Positions 26,295 through 35,966 of a stretch of DNA of 64,000 bases are shown in pieces. Under the pieces are notes generated by a model. It worked only from the letters and a program-made list of their open reading frames with translations, searched no databases and was not told the origin of the DNA. Source of the stretch: CADDZO01 sp035294145 (lineage in GTDB: Bacteria > Chloroflexota > Dormibacteria > Dormibacterales > Dormibacteraceae); contig DATGLL010000132.1 of assembly GCA_035294145.1 (NCBI GenBank), positions 37,594 to 101,593 on the forward strand, read 5' to 3'. A program made the translations under genes and the position numbers. Each line of letters opens with the position of its first letter. The first letter of the stretch is position 1.

Positions 26295-27881
26295 ATGGCG
26301 ATGATCGATGAGAGGACCCGTGCCAGTGAGGAGCGAATTGCCCGCTTCTTTGAGCGGCTGATGGAGCTTCGGCCGGTGGAGGCCTCGTACCACGGGCTCC
26401 ACCAGCACGACCGCCGCCTGCCTGACGGCAGTCTGAGCGGGGTGCAGGAGCTGATCCGACTGGTGCAGGCGTTCGAGTCCGAGCTGGAGCAGTTGGGCGG
26501 CGACGTGGAGGCCGACCTCGCTCGTTATTGGGCAGGGCTGACCCGTTTCCAGCTCGAGGAGCAGCGGCTGTGGGCGAAGAGGCCGGAGGCCATCGACCAG
26601 GTCGGGACGGGGATCTTCCTCCTGTTTGCGCGCGACTACGCCCCCCTTGAGGTCCGACTGGAGACGATCGCCTCGCGCCTGGAGGCCGTGCCTGCCTACC
26701 TGGCAGCAAGCCGGGAGCAGCTCCAAGAGCCGATCCGGCTCTGGGTCCGGGTCGGCCTCGACAGCGCTCGACGGTTGCCGGAGCTCTTCGCCAGCGTGGT
26801 GCGATCTGCCCCTGAGGGAGCGTTGCGCCGTTGGTTGATGAGCGCCGCTGAGGCCGCTGACGAGGCCCTCGAGGAATTCTGCCGCTGGCTGGAGGGTGAC
26901 GTGCTCCCCCGATCGGCTGAACGCGAGGCGCTCGGCGAGGAGCGTTTCGCGACGTTGTTGGACCTCCGTCAGCTCCCGGATCCTCCCGATCGCATCCTGT
27001 CCCTAGGGAGACGGTACCTGGACGAGTTCGAGGAGGAGCGGGCGGCGCTCATGGCCAGGCACTGGCCGGGCCTGACGCTGGAGGAGGTGAACGAGCTGGT
27101 GCGTGCTCAGCGCCCGTCGACCATGGAGGACGCGCTGGCCGCCTACGGGGAGACGATCGCGGCTGCTCGCAGCTTCGTCGAGCGCCAGGGACTGGCCACC
27201 CTGCCGCCAGGTGAGGAACTGCTGGTGGAGGCGACGCCGGGCTTCTTGCGTCCAGTGATCCCCTTCGCCGCCTATGAGCCTCCAGCTCGGTTCGACGCCC
27301 ATCAGCTGGGCATCTACATGGTTACCCCCAGCGAGGGTGACCTGGGAGCCTACAACCGCGCCTCGGTGTTGAACACCTCCGTTCACGAGGGCTACCCGGG
27401 CCACCATCTCCAGTTCACCTGCGCCAACCAGCACTCCTCGCTGGCCCGCCTGCTCAGCGCCGATCATGCGGTGGAGATGGTCGAGGGCTGGGCTCACTAC
27501 TGCGAGGAACTCATGTACGAAGAGGGCTTCATGTCCGGCCCCGAGGTCCGCTTCGTGCAGCTCAACGGCCTGATCTGGCGGGCGTGCCGGATCGTGATCG
27601 ATGTCGAGCTCTCCTGTGGCCGGATGAGCTTCCCGGACGCGGTGGAAATGCTGGTCTCCCGAGCCGCGATGCCACGGCCAAGCGCGGAGGCGGAGGTGCG
27701 CCGCTACACCTACACGCCCGGCTACCAGCTCTCCTACCTCTACGGCAAGCACCTGCTCCTGGCCCTCCGGGATCGACGGCGCCGCCTTGAGGGGGATCGT
27801 TTCCAGCTCAGAAGCTTCCACGACCGACTCCTGTACGCGGGCGCGGTCCCGGCCGCGATGTGGGACTCGCTCTTTGACTGA
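26295..27881 (+). CDS. DUF885 family putative zinc hydrolase
   Basis: The 528-residue, cytosolic-looking protein matches DUF885 over its length, with the diagnostic HEGYPGHHLQ at about residues 366-375 and the later GWAHYCEELMYEEGF segment that supplies further likely metal ligands. DUF885 is related to M2/M32-type gluzincin peptidases, so peptide or amide hydrolysis is inferred. It starts 57 bp after the epimerase stop on the same strand. A possible earlier GTG was not supported. Confidence 0.87.
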   Translation: MAMIDERTRASEERIARFFERLMELRPVEASYHGLHQHDRRLPDGSLSGVQELIRLVQAFESELEQLGGDVEADLARYWAGLTRFQLEEQRLWAKRPEAIDQVGTGIFLLFARDYAPLEVRLETIASRLEAVPAYLAASREQLQEPIRLWVRVGLDSARRLPELFASVVRSAPEGALRRWLMSAAEAADEALEEFCRWLEGDVLPRSAEREALGEERFATLLDLRQLPDPPDRILSLGRRYLDEFEEERAALMARHWPGLTLEEVNELVRAQRPSTMEDALAAYGETIAAARSFVERQGLATLPPGEELLVEATPGFLRPVIPFAAYEPPARFDAHQLGIYMVTPSEGDLGAYNRASVLNTSVHEGYPGHHLQFTCANQHSSLARLLSADHAVEMVEGWAHYCEELMYEEGFMSGPEVRFVQLNGLIWRACRIVIDVELSCGRMSFPDAVEMLVSRAAMPRPSAEAEVRRYTYTPGYQLSYLYGKHLLLALRDRRRRLEGDRFQLRSFHDRLLYAGAVPAAMWDSLFD

Positions 27882-27912
27882 CCTTCGGCCGGGCCCGCCT
27901 CCGTCCCGAAGG
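27882..27912. terminator. Hairpin after the DUF885 gene
   Basis: CCTTCGG (27882-27888) pairs with CCGAAGG (27906-27912). It directly follows the stop codon and lies between convergent genes. No U-tract. Confidence 0.35.
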
Positions 27913-27922
27913 GGGTCGAACC

Positions 27923-28507
27923 CTAGGCGATCTCCTCGCTCGTGGCCGTGGCCGCGCCCGCGGCCCGCATCTCAGCCAGGGCTCGGTCGCCATCGCCGGG
28001 CTGGGCATCGACCGCCCTGATCGCGTCCGTGAGCACTACCACCTCGAATCCCGCCTTGAGGGCATCCAACACCGAGGCCCGTACGCAGTAGTCGGTGGCG
28101 AGGCCAGCCACGTACAGGCGACGGACGCCTCGCTCGCGTAGCCAGCGACCGAGATCGGTGCCGTCGGAAGCCGTGCCTTGGAAGGCGGAGTAAGCCTCTT
28201 GATCGGCCTCGGTCGCCTTGCTGAAGACCTCGTGAACGCGACTCCGGTCGAGCTCGGGGTGGAACTCCGCTCCTGGGGTGCCGGCCACGCAGTGAGGCGG
28301 CCAGGGACCTCCTCGCTCTCGGAACGAGCAGTGGTCGGGCGGATGCCAATCGCGGCTGGCCACCACCAAGGGCAGCCTCTGGGAGGCACGGTTGACGGCG
28401 GGGAAGATGGTGTCCCCTGCGGGAGCGGGAAGGGCCCCGCCGGGGCAGAAATCCACCTGCGGGTCGACGATCAGGAGGGCTTCGTGGATGTCTCGACTTG
28501 GGGGCAT
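27923..28507 (-). CDS. pncA: Nicotinamidase (isochorismatase-like hydrolase)
   Basis: The enzyme deamidates nicotinamide to nicotinate in NAD salvage. The 194-residue protein has the catalytic aspartate in LLIVDPQVDFCPGGAL, the metal site ASRDWHPPDHCSF, the HCVAGTPGAEFHP segment, the catalytic lysine in FSKATEADQEAYSAF and the nucleophilic cysteine in GLATDYCVRASVLDA. All are standard for PncA. ATG 28507 is only 24 bp from the divergent greA start. Confidence 0.92.
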   Translation of the reverse strand: MPPSRDIHEALLIVDPQVDFCPGGALPAPAGDTIFPAVNRASQRLPLVVASRDWHPPDHCSFRERGGPWPPHCVAGTPGAEFHPELDRSRVHEVFSKATEADQEAYSAFQGTASDGTDLGRWLRERGVRRLYVAGLATDYCVRASVLDALKAGFEVVVLTDAIRAVDAQPGDGDRALAEMRAAGAATATSEEIA

Positions 28508-28513
28508 CGAGCG

Positions 28514-28519
28514 TATTAT
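28514..28519. promoter_or_regulatory. -10 box TATTAT in the 24-bp pncA/greA divergent region
   Basis: TATTAT on the plus strand ends 12 bases before the greA ATG. The same A/T patch reads TAATAC or AATAAT toward pncA, so one AT-rich core may serve both genes. The space is too short for separate conventional promoters. Confidence 0.45.
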
Positions 28520-28531
28520 TCGCCTCGGGGC

Positions 28532-28996
28532 ATGGATCTCAACCAACCTGTCCTGCTGACTGCCGGGGGCCTGGAGAAGCTCAAGCAGGACCTCGAGCAG
28601 GCGCGGGCGAGACGCATCGAGGCGGCCGAACGGATGAAGGAGGCCGCGCAACCGGGGGACATCGAGGATAACCCCGAGTTCGAGCAGGCCAAAGAGGAGG
28701 TGGCCAGGCTCGACGAGCGCATCTACGAGTTGGAGGAGATGATCGGGCGCGCCCAGATCATCCAGGGACGGAGCTCAGGTGTGGCTGAGCCCGGCTCAGT
28801 GATCGAGGTCGAGGACGAGGAGGGCGAGACCATCGTCTACCATCTCGTGGGCGCTGTCGAGGCCGATCCTGCCAACGGCTTCATCTCCGTGGAGTCGCCG
28901 GTCGGACGGGCCCTGGTCGGGAAGCGGGCCGGGGATCGGGTGTCCGTGGAGGTGCCGGCAGGCACCATCCAGTACACGATCAAGGCCGTCCGCTAG
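28532..28996 (+). CDS. greA: Transcription elongation factor GreA
   Basis: GreA rescues backtracked RNA polymerase by stimulating transcript cleavage. The 154-residue protein has the N-terminal coiled coil (LLTAGGLEKLKQDLEQARA) with the acidic tip GDIEDNPEF, corresponding to the usual GDL-x-EN-x-EY, and the C-terminal FKBP-like domain ending SVEVPAGTIQYTIKAV. The tip is conservatively changed (extra acidic residues, Phe for Tyr). A strong hairpin follows the stop. It appears leaderless or nearly so. Confidence 0.93.
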   Translation: MDLNQPVLLTAGGLEKLKQDLEQARARRIEAAERMKEAAQPGDIEDNPEFEQAKEEVARLDERIYELEEMIGRAQIIQGRSSGVAEPGSVIEVEDEEGETIVYHLVGAVEADPANGFISVESPVGRALVGKRAGDRVSVEVPAGTIQYTIKAVR

Positions 28997-29024
28997 ACGA
29001 CCCGCGGCCCAGGCCGCGGGTCGT
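28997..29024 (+). terminator. Strong terminator-like hairpin after greA
   Basis: ACGACCCGCGGCC (28997-29009) is perfectly complementary to GGCCGCGGGTCGT (29012-29024) and begins immediately after the TAG stop. The long GC stem lacks a U-tract, as is usual for terminators in GC-rich lineages. Confidence 0.65.
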
Positions 29025-29139
29025 GACCTCTCCGACGACCTGGGCCAGGCGCGCTCGAACGGTCATCCGGGGACGGTGGCCCGATGGCGCCGTCCCCGGA
29101 CCTCCGGGTACGAGGTCGTATTGGACTTCGGGGTCGTCC

Positions 29140-29145
29140 TATGCT
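29140..29145 (+). promoter_or_regulatory. -10 box TATGCT of the acyl-CoA synthetase gene
   Basis: It lies 8 bases upstream of the GTG at 29154, which supports that start over the ORF's upstream ATG and suggests a leaderless mRNA. Confidence 0.45.
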
Positions 29146-29153
29146 TGCCTTCC

Positions 29154-30885
<1,732 letters not shown>

Positions 30886-30893
<8 letters not shown>

Positions 30894-31263
30894 GATGGCC
30901 GGACCCGTCGACCTCTCCGAAGTCCATGCCGCCCTCGATCGCTTGCGGCGTCAGCTCTGCCATTGCGGCCTCCACGGTGAGTGCCTGGGGTGCCGAGGCG
31001 TGGAGATGGTCAGGGCGCAGGTGGAGGCGGTCGCGGCCGCGGCGAGCCAGCCAATCCTGATGCAGGTGGCGCAGGAAGCGGCCATGAAGGACATGGCGGC
31101 CCGCTTCGAGCAGATGGCCGAGCGACTGATGAGCGACCCCGAGCTGCGACGGGCGGCTGAGGAGATGCAGCAACGGGTCATGTCCGATCCCGAGGCTCGC
31201 CGGCTCTTGGAGGAGCTGATGCGCCGCCTGGGCCCACCACCCGACCCCCCGACCGGCGGCTGA
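30886..31263 (+). CDS. Small Cys-containing helical protein of unknown function
   Basis: This 125-residue protein is not recognised. It has a Cys cluster C-x-C-x5-C-x2-C (LCHCGLHGECLGC, about residues 24-36) that could bind zinc. Two similar helical units follow, AERLMSDPELRRAAEEMQQ and QRVMSDPEARRLLEELMRR, resembling the DP-type helical repeats of STI1-like domains. The tail is proline-rich. The ATG overlaps the acyl-CoA synthetase stop by 8 bp, so the two are translationally coupled. Confidence 0.7.
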
Positions 31264-31272
31264 CGGCGCCCG

Positions 31273-31300
31273 CGGCGCCGGGCCGGGGGACCCGGCGCCG
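31273..31300. terminator. Hairpin between convergent genes
   Basis: CGGCGCCGGG (31273-31282) pairs perfectly with CCCGGCGCCG (31291-31300) around an 8-base loop, 9 bases after the stop of the upstream gene. It can fold on both strands and may terminate both convergent transcripts. Confidence 0.6.
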
Positions 31301-31315
31301 CCGCTTGGCCGGGGG

Positions 31316-32014
31316 TTAGGTGGTGGTCGGGCTGGGGGACGGGGAGGGCGAGGGGGACCTCCGTGACGGGAGCTGGTTCCAGAGCGGCAAGGGGCCGTTC
31401 CGCAACCGTTGGAGGATCGAGTTCTCCTGCTGCTGAGTCAGGTGGCCGGCCTGGCGTTGCTGATCGAGATCTGGCTGGACCACCGAGATCAACTTCTGAC
31501 GGAAGGTTGCCTCGTCCATGCCCTTGGAAGCGGCGATCTGCTCCACCGTCTGGCCGCTCCGGATCGCCTGGCGTAGCTGAGCCGGGGTCATGCCCAACGC
31601 TTTCGCGTACTCGGCAAGGCCGAAGGCGAGGCGACGGGCAGCTGTGCTGGCGGGCAGCGAGCTGAGCTGGCCCGGGCATCCCTGCCCGGCTCGGCCTTGG
31701 ATCGTGCTTGCCTGCTGCTGGGTGAGCCTCCCCTGCGCGACCAGATCGCCCAGCGTCTGCTGAAGCGCCTTGGGGAGCGCGGATCGCACCTGGGATGGGG
31801 TCTTGCCCAGGTCGGAGGCCAGGTGCCCGACGAAGAGGTCGCAAGGAGTGCCCTTGCTCGGCGTGGGGAGCGGGGTGGCGGCCGTGGCCTGTGGCCCACC
31901 GGTGGCGGCTGCGGTGAGCCCGACCGCGCTGCCGGCGACGGCGCAGGCGCCAGCCGCTGCAATCGTGAGCCTGGCCGCTCGTGGGAGTCGTCTCCAGAGC
32001 GTCTTCAGCTGCAT
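31316..32014 (-). CDS. Secreted or membrane-anchored repeat protein of unknown function
   Basis: The ~232-residue protein has a basic N-terminus and hydrophobic segment (RLTIAAAGACAVAGSAVGLT), so it is exported or membrane-anchored. The rest contains two similar helical units, each ending in a RLTQQQASTIQGR or HLTQQQENSILQR segment, preceded by DLGKTPSQVRSALP and ALGMTPAQLRQAI. The C-terminus is a Ser-Pro repeat. GGAGG seven bases upstream favours ATG 32014; ATG 32017 is one codon earlier. No function can be assigned. Confidence 0.7.
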   Translation of the reverse strand: MQLKTLWRRLPRAARLTIAAAGACAVAGSAVGLTAAATGGPQATAATPLPTPSKGTPCDLFVGHLASDLGKTPSQVRSALPKALQQTLGDLVAQGRLTQQQASTIQGRAGQGCPGQLSSLPASTAARRLAFGLAEYAKALGMTPAQLRQAIRSGQTVEQIAASKGMDEATFRQKLISVVQPDLDQQRQAGHLTQQQENSILQRLRNGPLPLWNQLPSRRSPSPSPSPSPTTT

Positions 32015-32146
32015 CATCGTGCCTCCATGCTCGTCAGGACCTGTGAACACCATGCCGGGCGGGCGGTAAAGCTTGTGTAATTCGGTTCGCGCCCAGCCGG
32101 CGGAGGGACGTGGAAAGGCGCTCGGGTGGAGGGGGCCCCCGCGGGC

Positions 32147-32152
32147 TAGACT
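32147..32152 (+). promoter_or_regulatory. -10 box TAGACT of the gene at 32161
   Basis: Eight bases separate it from the ATG at 32161 and there is no ribosome site, so the transcript is probably leaderless. Confidence 0.45.
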
Positions 32153-32160
32153 CGGCTTCG

Positions 32161-33915
32161 ATGGGAGCGCTCTCGGAGACCTCAGTCGTTCCAGGTTGGA
32201 GCGGACGACACGCGGTCGAGCTGTACGTCCGCACGTACTCGACCATGCTCCAGAGCTCGGGCGAGATTCGGCTGGACACGCTGGTCCAAGCCCACATTGG
32301 GATGGCCTCGTCGCTGCATCCTCTGGCCAGCCGGCCGCAGATGGACATGGGAGCCTTCATCTACGCCGTGCGACGCCTGCCCACGGCCATCAACCACGCT
32401 CGTCGGGTTGTGCTCGGTCAGAGCCTTCGAGGCTTCCAGCAGACCCTGGCCTCTGACCTGACCCTCTGGCAGCGGGTCAAGGCCCCTGCCCGGCGGCGGG
32501 CCTGGTACTACGACGGGGAGTCGATCCTGGCTGTGCTCCTGGCCTCGCCCTCGGACATCGACGACCTGGTCCCGACCCTGGTCGCTTATCAGATCGAGTG
32601 GAACAAGCTCCATCGAGCAGTGCGGGAGGCGGGGGTCGATCCGGAGCGGGTGCGATGCAGCGTCCAGGCCAGCGAGGACGACTGGCAGCGGTTGCGCGAG
32701 GCCTGGGGGCCGGAGTTCGAGGCGACACTGGCCCTGGCCGGGCGCAGGGAGTGCCATCTGCTCCTGCGCATGGTGGGAGGGTCACACGTCGGCTACGCGC
32801 GGGGAGCGGCCCTGTGGTGGCAGCCCGCCCAGGCGGTGCTCGAGGACCTGGGCCTGGTCGACGCCCCGGTCTACTTCCTCTCCTCCAACTCCCACAGCCT
32901 GGTCAACCTGCTCAGCGGGGTGCCCCGCCGCCTCGAGCGTGAGATCGTGGAGCACGCCAGCCGCTACAGCCCCGAGCTGACCGCCGAGCTGAGAAAGCTC
33001 GAGGCCGGGCTCACCCCGGCATCGCGCGACAACTGGCTGTACTTCGCCGCCCGTGGACTGTTCGACCAGCACCCCGAGGCCCCGGCCTTTCGGCGACGAC
33101 GAGCCGAGATGGAGCGCGAGGTGGGCATCCGTCACATCGCCGCGGAGCGGATGGGCATCGACTCGGCGGTCCAGGTCATCCGGCTGGCGGCCCTCGACCC
33201 CGAATACCTGGACCCGCGCATCGGCGCGGTGGACCCCAAGGCGCTCCGGGCCTCACCGGCGGTGCTGATCAACATCGACTACCCGCTCGGCATCGCCGCG
33301 TACCACATCTTGCGCCAGGTCGCCCAGTCCGTACCTTGGCTGCGCGGCGTCTACATTCTGGGCAAGGCGGCGACGCTCAACGCCGACGTGGGCGACGTGA
33401 TGATCCCCAACGTCATCTACAACGAGCACTCGGCCAACACCTACTGGCTCGACAACTGCTTCAGCGCGGCCGACGTCCAGCCCCACCTGGTGTTCGGATC
33501 GGCGCTGGACAACCAGCGGGCGGTGACCGTGCGGGGCACCTTCCTCCAGAACCGCGACTACCTCGAGCTCTACTATCAGGGCCGCTACACGGTGGTGGAG
33601 ATGGAAGCCGGCCCCTACCTGGACGCCTGCTTCGAGGTCCAGCATCCCGACCGCCACCCCATGCACGAGCACGTCAACATGAGCCGCCTGGCGTTCGATC
33701 TAGGGATCATCCATTACGCCTCGGACACCCCCTACACGCAGGCGCGCACGCTGGGGGCACGGGGCCTGTCCTACCGGGGTGTGGACGCGACCTACGCGGC
33801 CACGATCGCCGTCGCCCGCCGCATCCTCGCGCTTGAGGGCGTTCTGGACGAGGAGCGCGCTCCCTGCGGCTCCCAAGGGGGAGCCGAGACCCCTCGCCGA
33901 CGCCGTCCGCGTTGA
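32161..33915 (+). CDS. Large uncharacterised protein with a nucleoside-phosphorylase-like C-terminal domain
   Basis: This 584-residue soluble protein has a helical N-terminal half I do not recognise (AHIGMASSLHPLASRPQMD; SSNSHSLVNLLSGVPRRLE). The C-terminal ~200 residues have features of the nucleoside phosphorylase/MTA-SAH nucleosidase fold: a GKAATLNADVGDVMIPNVI segment at ~401-419, then NEHSANTYW, and VVEMEAGPYLDA at ~478-489, comparable with the VEME motif that contacts ribose. This similarity is by eye and remote. ATG 32161 is supported by the TAGACT box. It is followed by a basic low-complexity tail. Confidence 0.65.
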   Translation: MGALSETSVVPGWSGRHAVELYVRTYSTMLQSSGEIRLDTLVQAHIGMASSLHPLASRPQMDMGAFIYAVRRLPTAINHARRVVLGQSLRGFQQTLASDLTLWQRVKAPARRRAWYYDGESILAVLLASPSDIDDLVPTLVAYQIEWNKLHRAVREAGVDPERVRCSVQASEDDWQRLREAWGPEFEATLALAGRRECHLLLRMVGGSHVGYARGAALWWQPAQAVLEDLGLVDAPVYFLSSNSHSLVNLLSGVPRRLEREIVEHASRYSPELTAELRKLEAGLTPASRDNWLYFAARGLFDQHPEAPAFRRRRAEMEREVGIRHIAAERMGIDSAVQVIRLAALDPEYLDPRIGAVDPKALRASPAVLINIDYPLGIAAYHILRQVAQSVPWLRGVYILGKAATLNADVGDVMIPNVIYNEHSANTYWLDNCFSAADVQPHLVFGSALDNQRAVTVRGTFLQNRDYLELYYQGRYTVVEMEAGPYLDACFEVQHPDRHPMHEHVNMSRLAFDLGIIHYASDTPYTQARTLGARGLSYRGVDATYAATIAVARRILALEGVLDEERAPCGSQGGAETPRRRRPR

Positions 33916-34191
33916 CCGTCAGGCGGTGCGGCATCCGCCGGGCGCAAAGGGCCGGCGGCCGGCCGGCGCGATCGTCCCAGCCGCCGGACAGGGTTGGGGG
34001 GTGAGGCCGCGCACGGCCGTCGGAGGGGGCGCGGCGAGGCAGACTCGGGCGTAGTGCCGGCGGCGCCGGTGCCTACACGGGATGGGGTCGGGCGGCGATC
34101 CCACCCCGATCATGGCGGCGATGCCGCGGGCTTCGTCCGAGGTCTCCACGCCCTCCTTGCCGGCCCTGGCGACCCCTCTGCAGAGGGCCCG

Positions 34192-35070
34192 TCAACCAGC
34201 CACCGGCTGGGAGTGGTGAGGATGGTTGTGCTCAGCCGGGCCGTGCCTGTAGCCATCGGGGCATGGCTGCGACGCCTCGAGCTGGAGAGTGGTGTGCCCG
34301 ATGCCGAACTTGAGACAGAGACGGTTCTCCAGCGCCCGGATGAGCCGTTCTCCGGCCGCCAGCGACCGTGCGTCCACGACCAGATGGGCGGAGAGGGCGG
34401 CATGGTCGGGTGCAACCGTCCACACATGCAGGTCGTGGATCGAGCGGACCCCGGGGCCGGCAAGCAGCTCCCGCTCGACGGCGGCCAGGTCCATCCCCCG
34501 CGGAGCCCCCTCCAGCAGCACGTTCACCGCCTCGCGGACGACGCGGATCGCCCCCAGCGCGATGAGCAGGGCGATCGCGAGGGAGATCAGGGGGTCGGCG
34601 TAGACCCAGCCCGTGGCCAGGATGATCGCACCGGAGACCAACACCCCCAGCCCAGCCCCTAGATCCCCCAGGACGTGGAGGAAGGCGGCCCGCAGGTTGG
34701 GGCTCGACTCCCCTCGGTGCAGCATCAAGGCGGCGCTGGCGTTGGCCACCACGGTGACCACGGCGGTCACGATCACCACCTGGCCGAGCACCGGCTGCGG
34801 GTGCAGGAGCCGTTGGACTGCTTCGAGGCCGATCATGGCCACGATGACGAGCAGGAGCGTGGCGTTGGCCAGCGCGGCAAGGAAGTTGACCCGGTGGTAG
34901 CCGTAGGTGCGTCGTCGATCGGCCGGGCGGCGCGACTGCGTGGCGGCAAACCAGGCCAGACCGAGGGCGAGGACGTCGGCGGCGACATGGCCAGCATCCG
35001 ACAGGAGGGCCAAGGAGTGCGCCCACAGCCCTCCGGTCACCTCGGCGCCGAGGACCAGGATGGTGAGCAA
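34192..35070 (-). CDS. Cation diffusion facilitator (Zn2+/Co2+ type efflux)
   Basis: The 292-residue frame encodes a six-helix CDF exporter. TM2 carries SDAGHVAAD and TM5 carries HVLGD, giving the HxxxD/HxxxD site typical of zinc transporters; the C-terminal cytosolic domain (IHDLHVWTVAPDHAALSAH) is also typical, and a His-rich tail ends the protein. The first ordinary start, TTG 35070, falls inside TM1. The frame continues upstream with His-rich, CDF-like sequence (GHGSHG, then DHHLNDGRGLRLAV) but contains no ATG, GTG or TTG, so the true start is probably non-canonical. Confidence 0.88.
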   Translation of the reverse strand: MLTILVLGAEVTGGLWAHSLALLSDAGHVAADVLALGLAWFAATQSRRPADRRRTYGYHRVNFLAALANATLLLVIVAMIGLEAVQRLLHPQPVLGQVVIVTAVVTVVANASAALMLHRGESSPNLRAAFLHVLGDLGAGLGVLVSGAIILATGWVYADPLISLAIALLIALGAIRVVREAVNVLLEGAPRGMDLAAVERELLAGPGVRSIHDLHVWTVAPDHAALSAHLVVDARSLAAGERLIRALENRLCLKFGIGHTTLQLEASQPCPDGYRHGPAEHNHPHHSQPVAG

Positions 35071-35122
35071 GACGGCCAGGCGGAGGCCCCGACCGTCGTT
35101 CAGGTGATGGTCGATGCCTCGG

Positions 35123-35128
35123 ATGTTA
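35123..35128 (-). promoter_or_regulatory. Candidate -10 box TAACAT for the CDF gene
   Basis: On the minus strand it lies upstream of the annotated TTG. A start seven to eight bases downstream would fall at an in-frame ATC codon (35115). Confidence 0.3.
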
Positions 35129-35222
35129 CCGTGGCTGCCATGGCCGGCGATGGTTCGTGGCCCTCTTCGGCTAGGATCGCGGCGGTGGACTTGGGTACGG
35201 TTGCCAGCGGAGAGCCGATTCA

Positions 35223-35852
35223 GTGGCCAGAGGCCGGGGAACCAGGCTAAGCATCGTGCCGCGTGAGCGGCACTTCTACGAGCTCTTTCGACAGCAGGGA
35301 GAGCTGGTCAGCGACGCCCTCACCGAGCTTTCCAAGAGCCTCCTGGAGGGCCGATCCCGTCATCCGCGCCTGCGGGACCTCGAGCACCGTTGCGATGAGG
35401 TCACCCACGCCATCTACGAGCTCGCCATCCGTACCTTCGTGGCCCCCATGGACCAGGATGACATCCTGGCCCTGGCCTCCTCGTTGGACGACATCGTCGA
35501 CCTCGCCGAGGAAGCCGGGGACAAGATGGAGTTGTACCGGGTGCGCGAGGTGACGGAGCCAGCCAAGGCCCTCGGGGAGTGTCTGGCCGCGGCCGGTGTC
35601 GAGATCGCCCGTGCGCTCGACGGCCTGGAGAAGTTCGAGGACATGGACGAGCACCGGGTAGAGATCCATCGCCTCGAGAACGAGGGCGACATCATCACCC
35701 GGGAGGCCTTGGGGCGCCTCTTCTCGGACGAGGGGCTGGCAGCCACCGAGCTGGTGAAGTGGAAGGACCTCTACGACATCCTGGAGGCCGCGATGGACAA
35801 GTGCGAGTCGGTCGCGAACTTGCTGGCCGCCATCCAGATCAAGAGCGCGTGA
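35223..35852 (+). CDS. DUF47 (PhoU-like) protein, Pit-associated
   Basis: The ~209-residue all-helical protein has the DUF47 pattern (FYELFRQQGELVSDAL, then LEHRCDEVTHAIYELAIRTF, AGDKMELYRVRE and LENEGDIITREAL). DUF47 proteins resemble PhoU and are nearly always encoded beside Pit phosphate permeases, which they are thought to control. GTG 35223 has GGAGAG upstream; GTG 35256 (VPRERHFYELF) is a plausible shorter start. The Pit gene follows 114 bp downstream. Confidence 0.88.
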   Translation: MARGRGTRLSIVPRERHFYELFRQQGELVSDALTELSKSLLEGRSRHPRLRDLEHRCDEVTHAIYELAIRTFVAPMDQDDILALASSLDDIVDLAEEAGDKMELYRVREVTEPAKALGECLAAAGVEIARALDGLEKFEDMDEHRVEIHRLENEGDIITREALGRLFSDEGLAATELVKWKDLYDILEAAMDKCESVANLLAAIQIKSA

Positions 35853-35966
35853 AGCCGGGCCAGGCCGTCTGCCCGGTTGGTTCTTGGACACCGACGTCGT
35901 CTGCCCATGGGACGATGATCCAGGGGAGGTGGCGCACCCAACCCCCTGCCCCGGAGGATTCCTGAG

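Noticed and set aside
27923..28507. Isochorismatase of a siderophore pathway
   Set aside because: The D/K/C triad and DWHPPDH metal site fit nicotinamidase better, and no siderophore genes are nearby.
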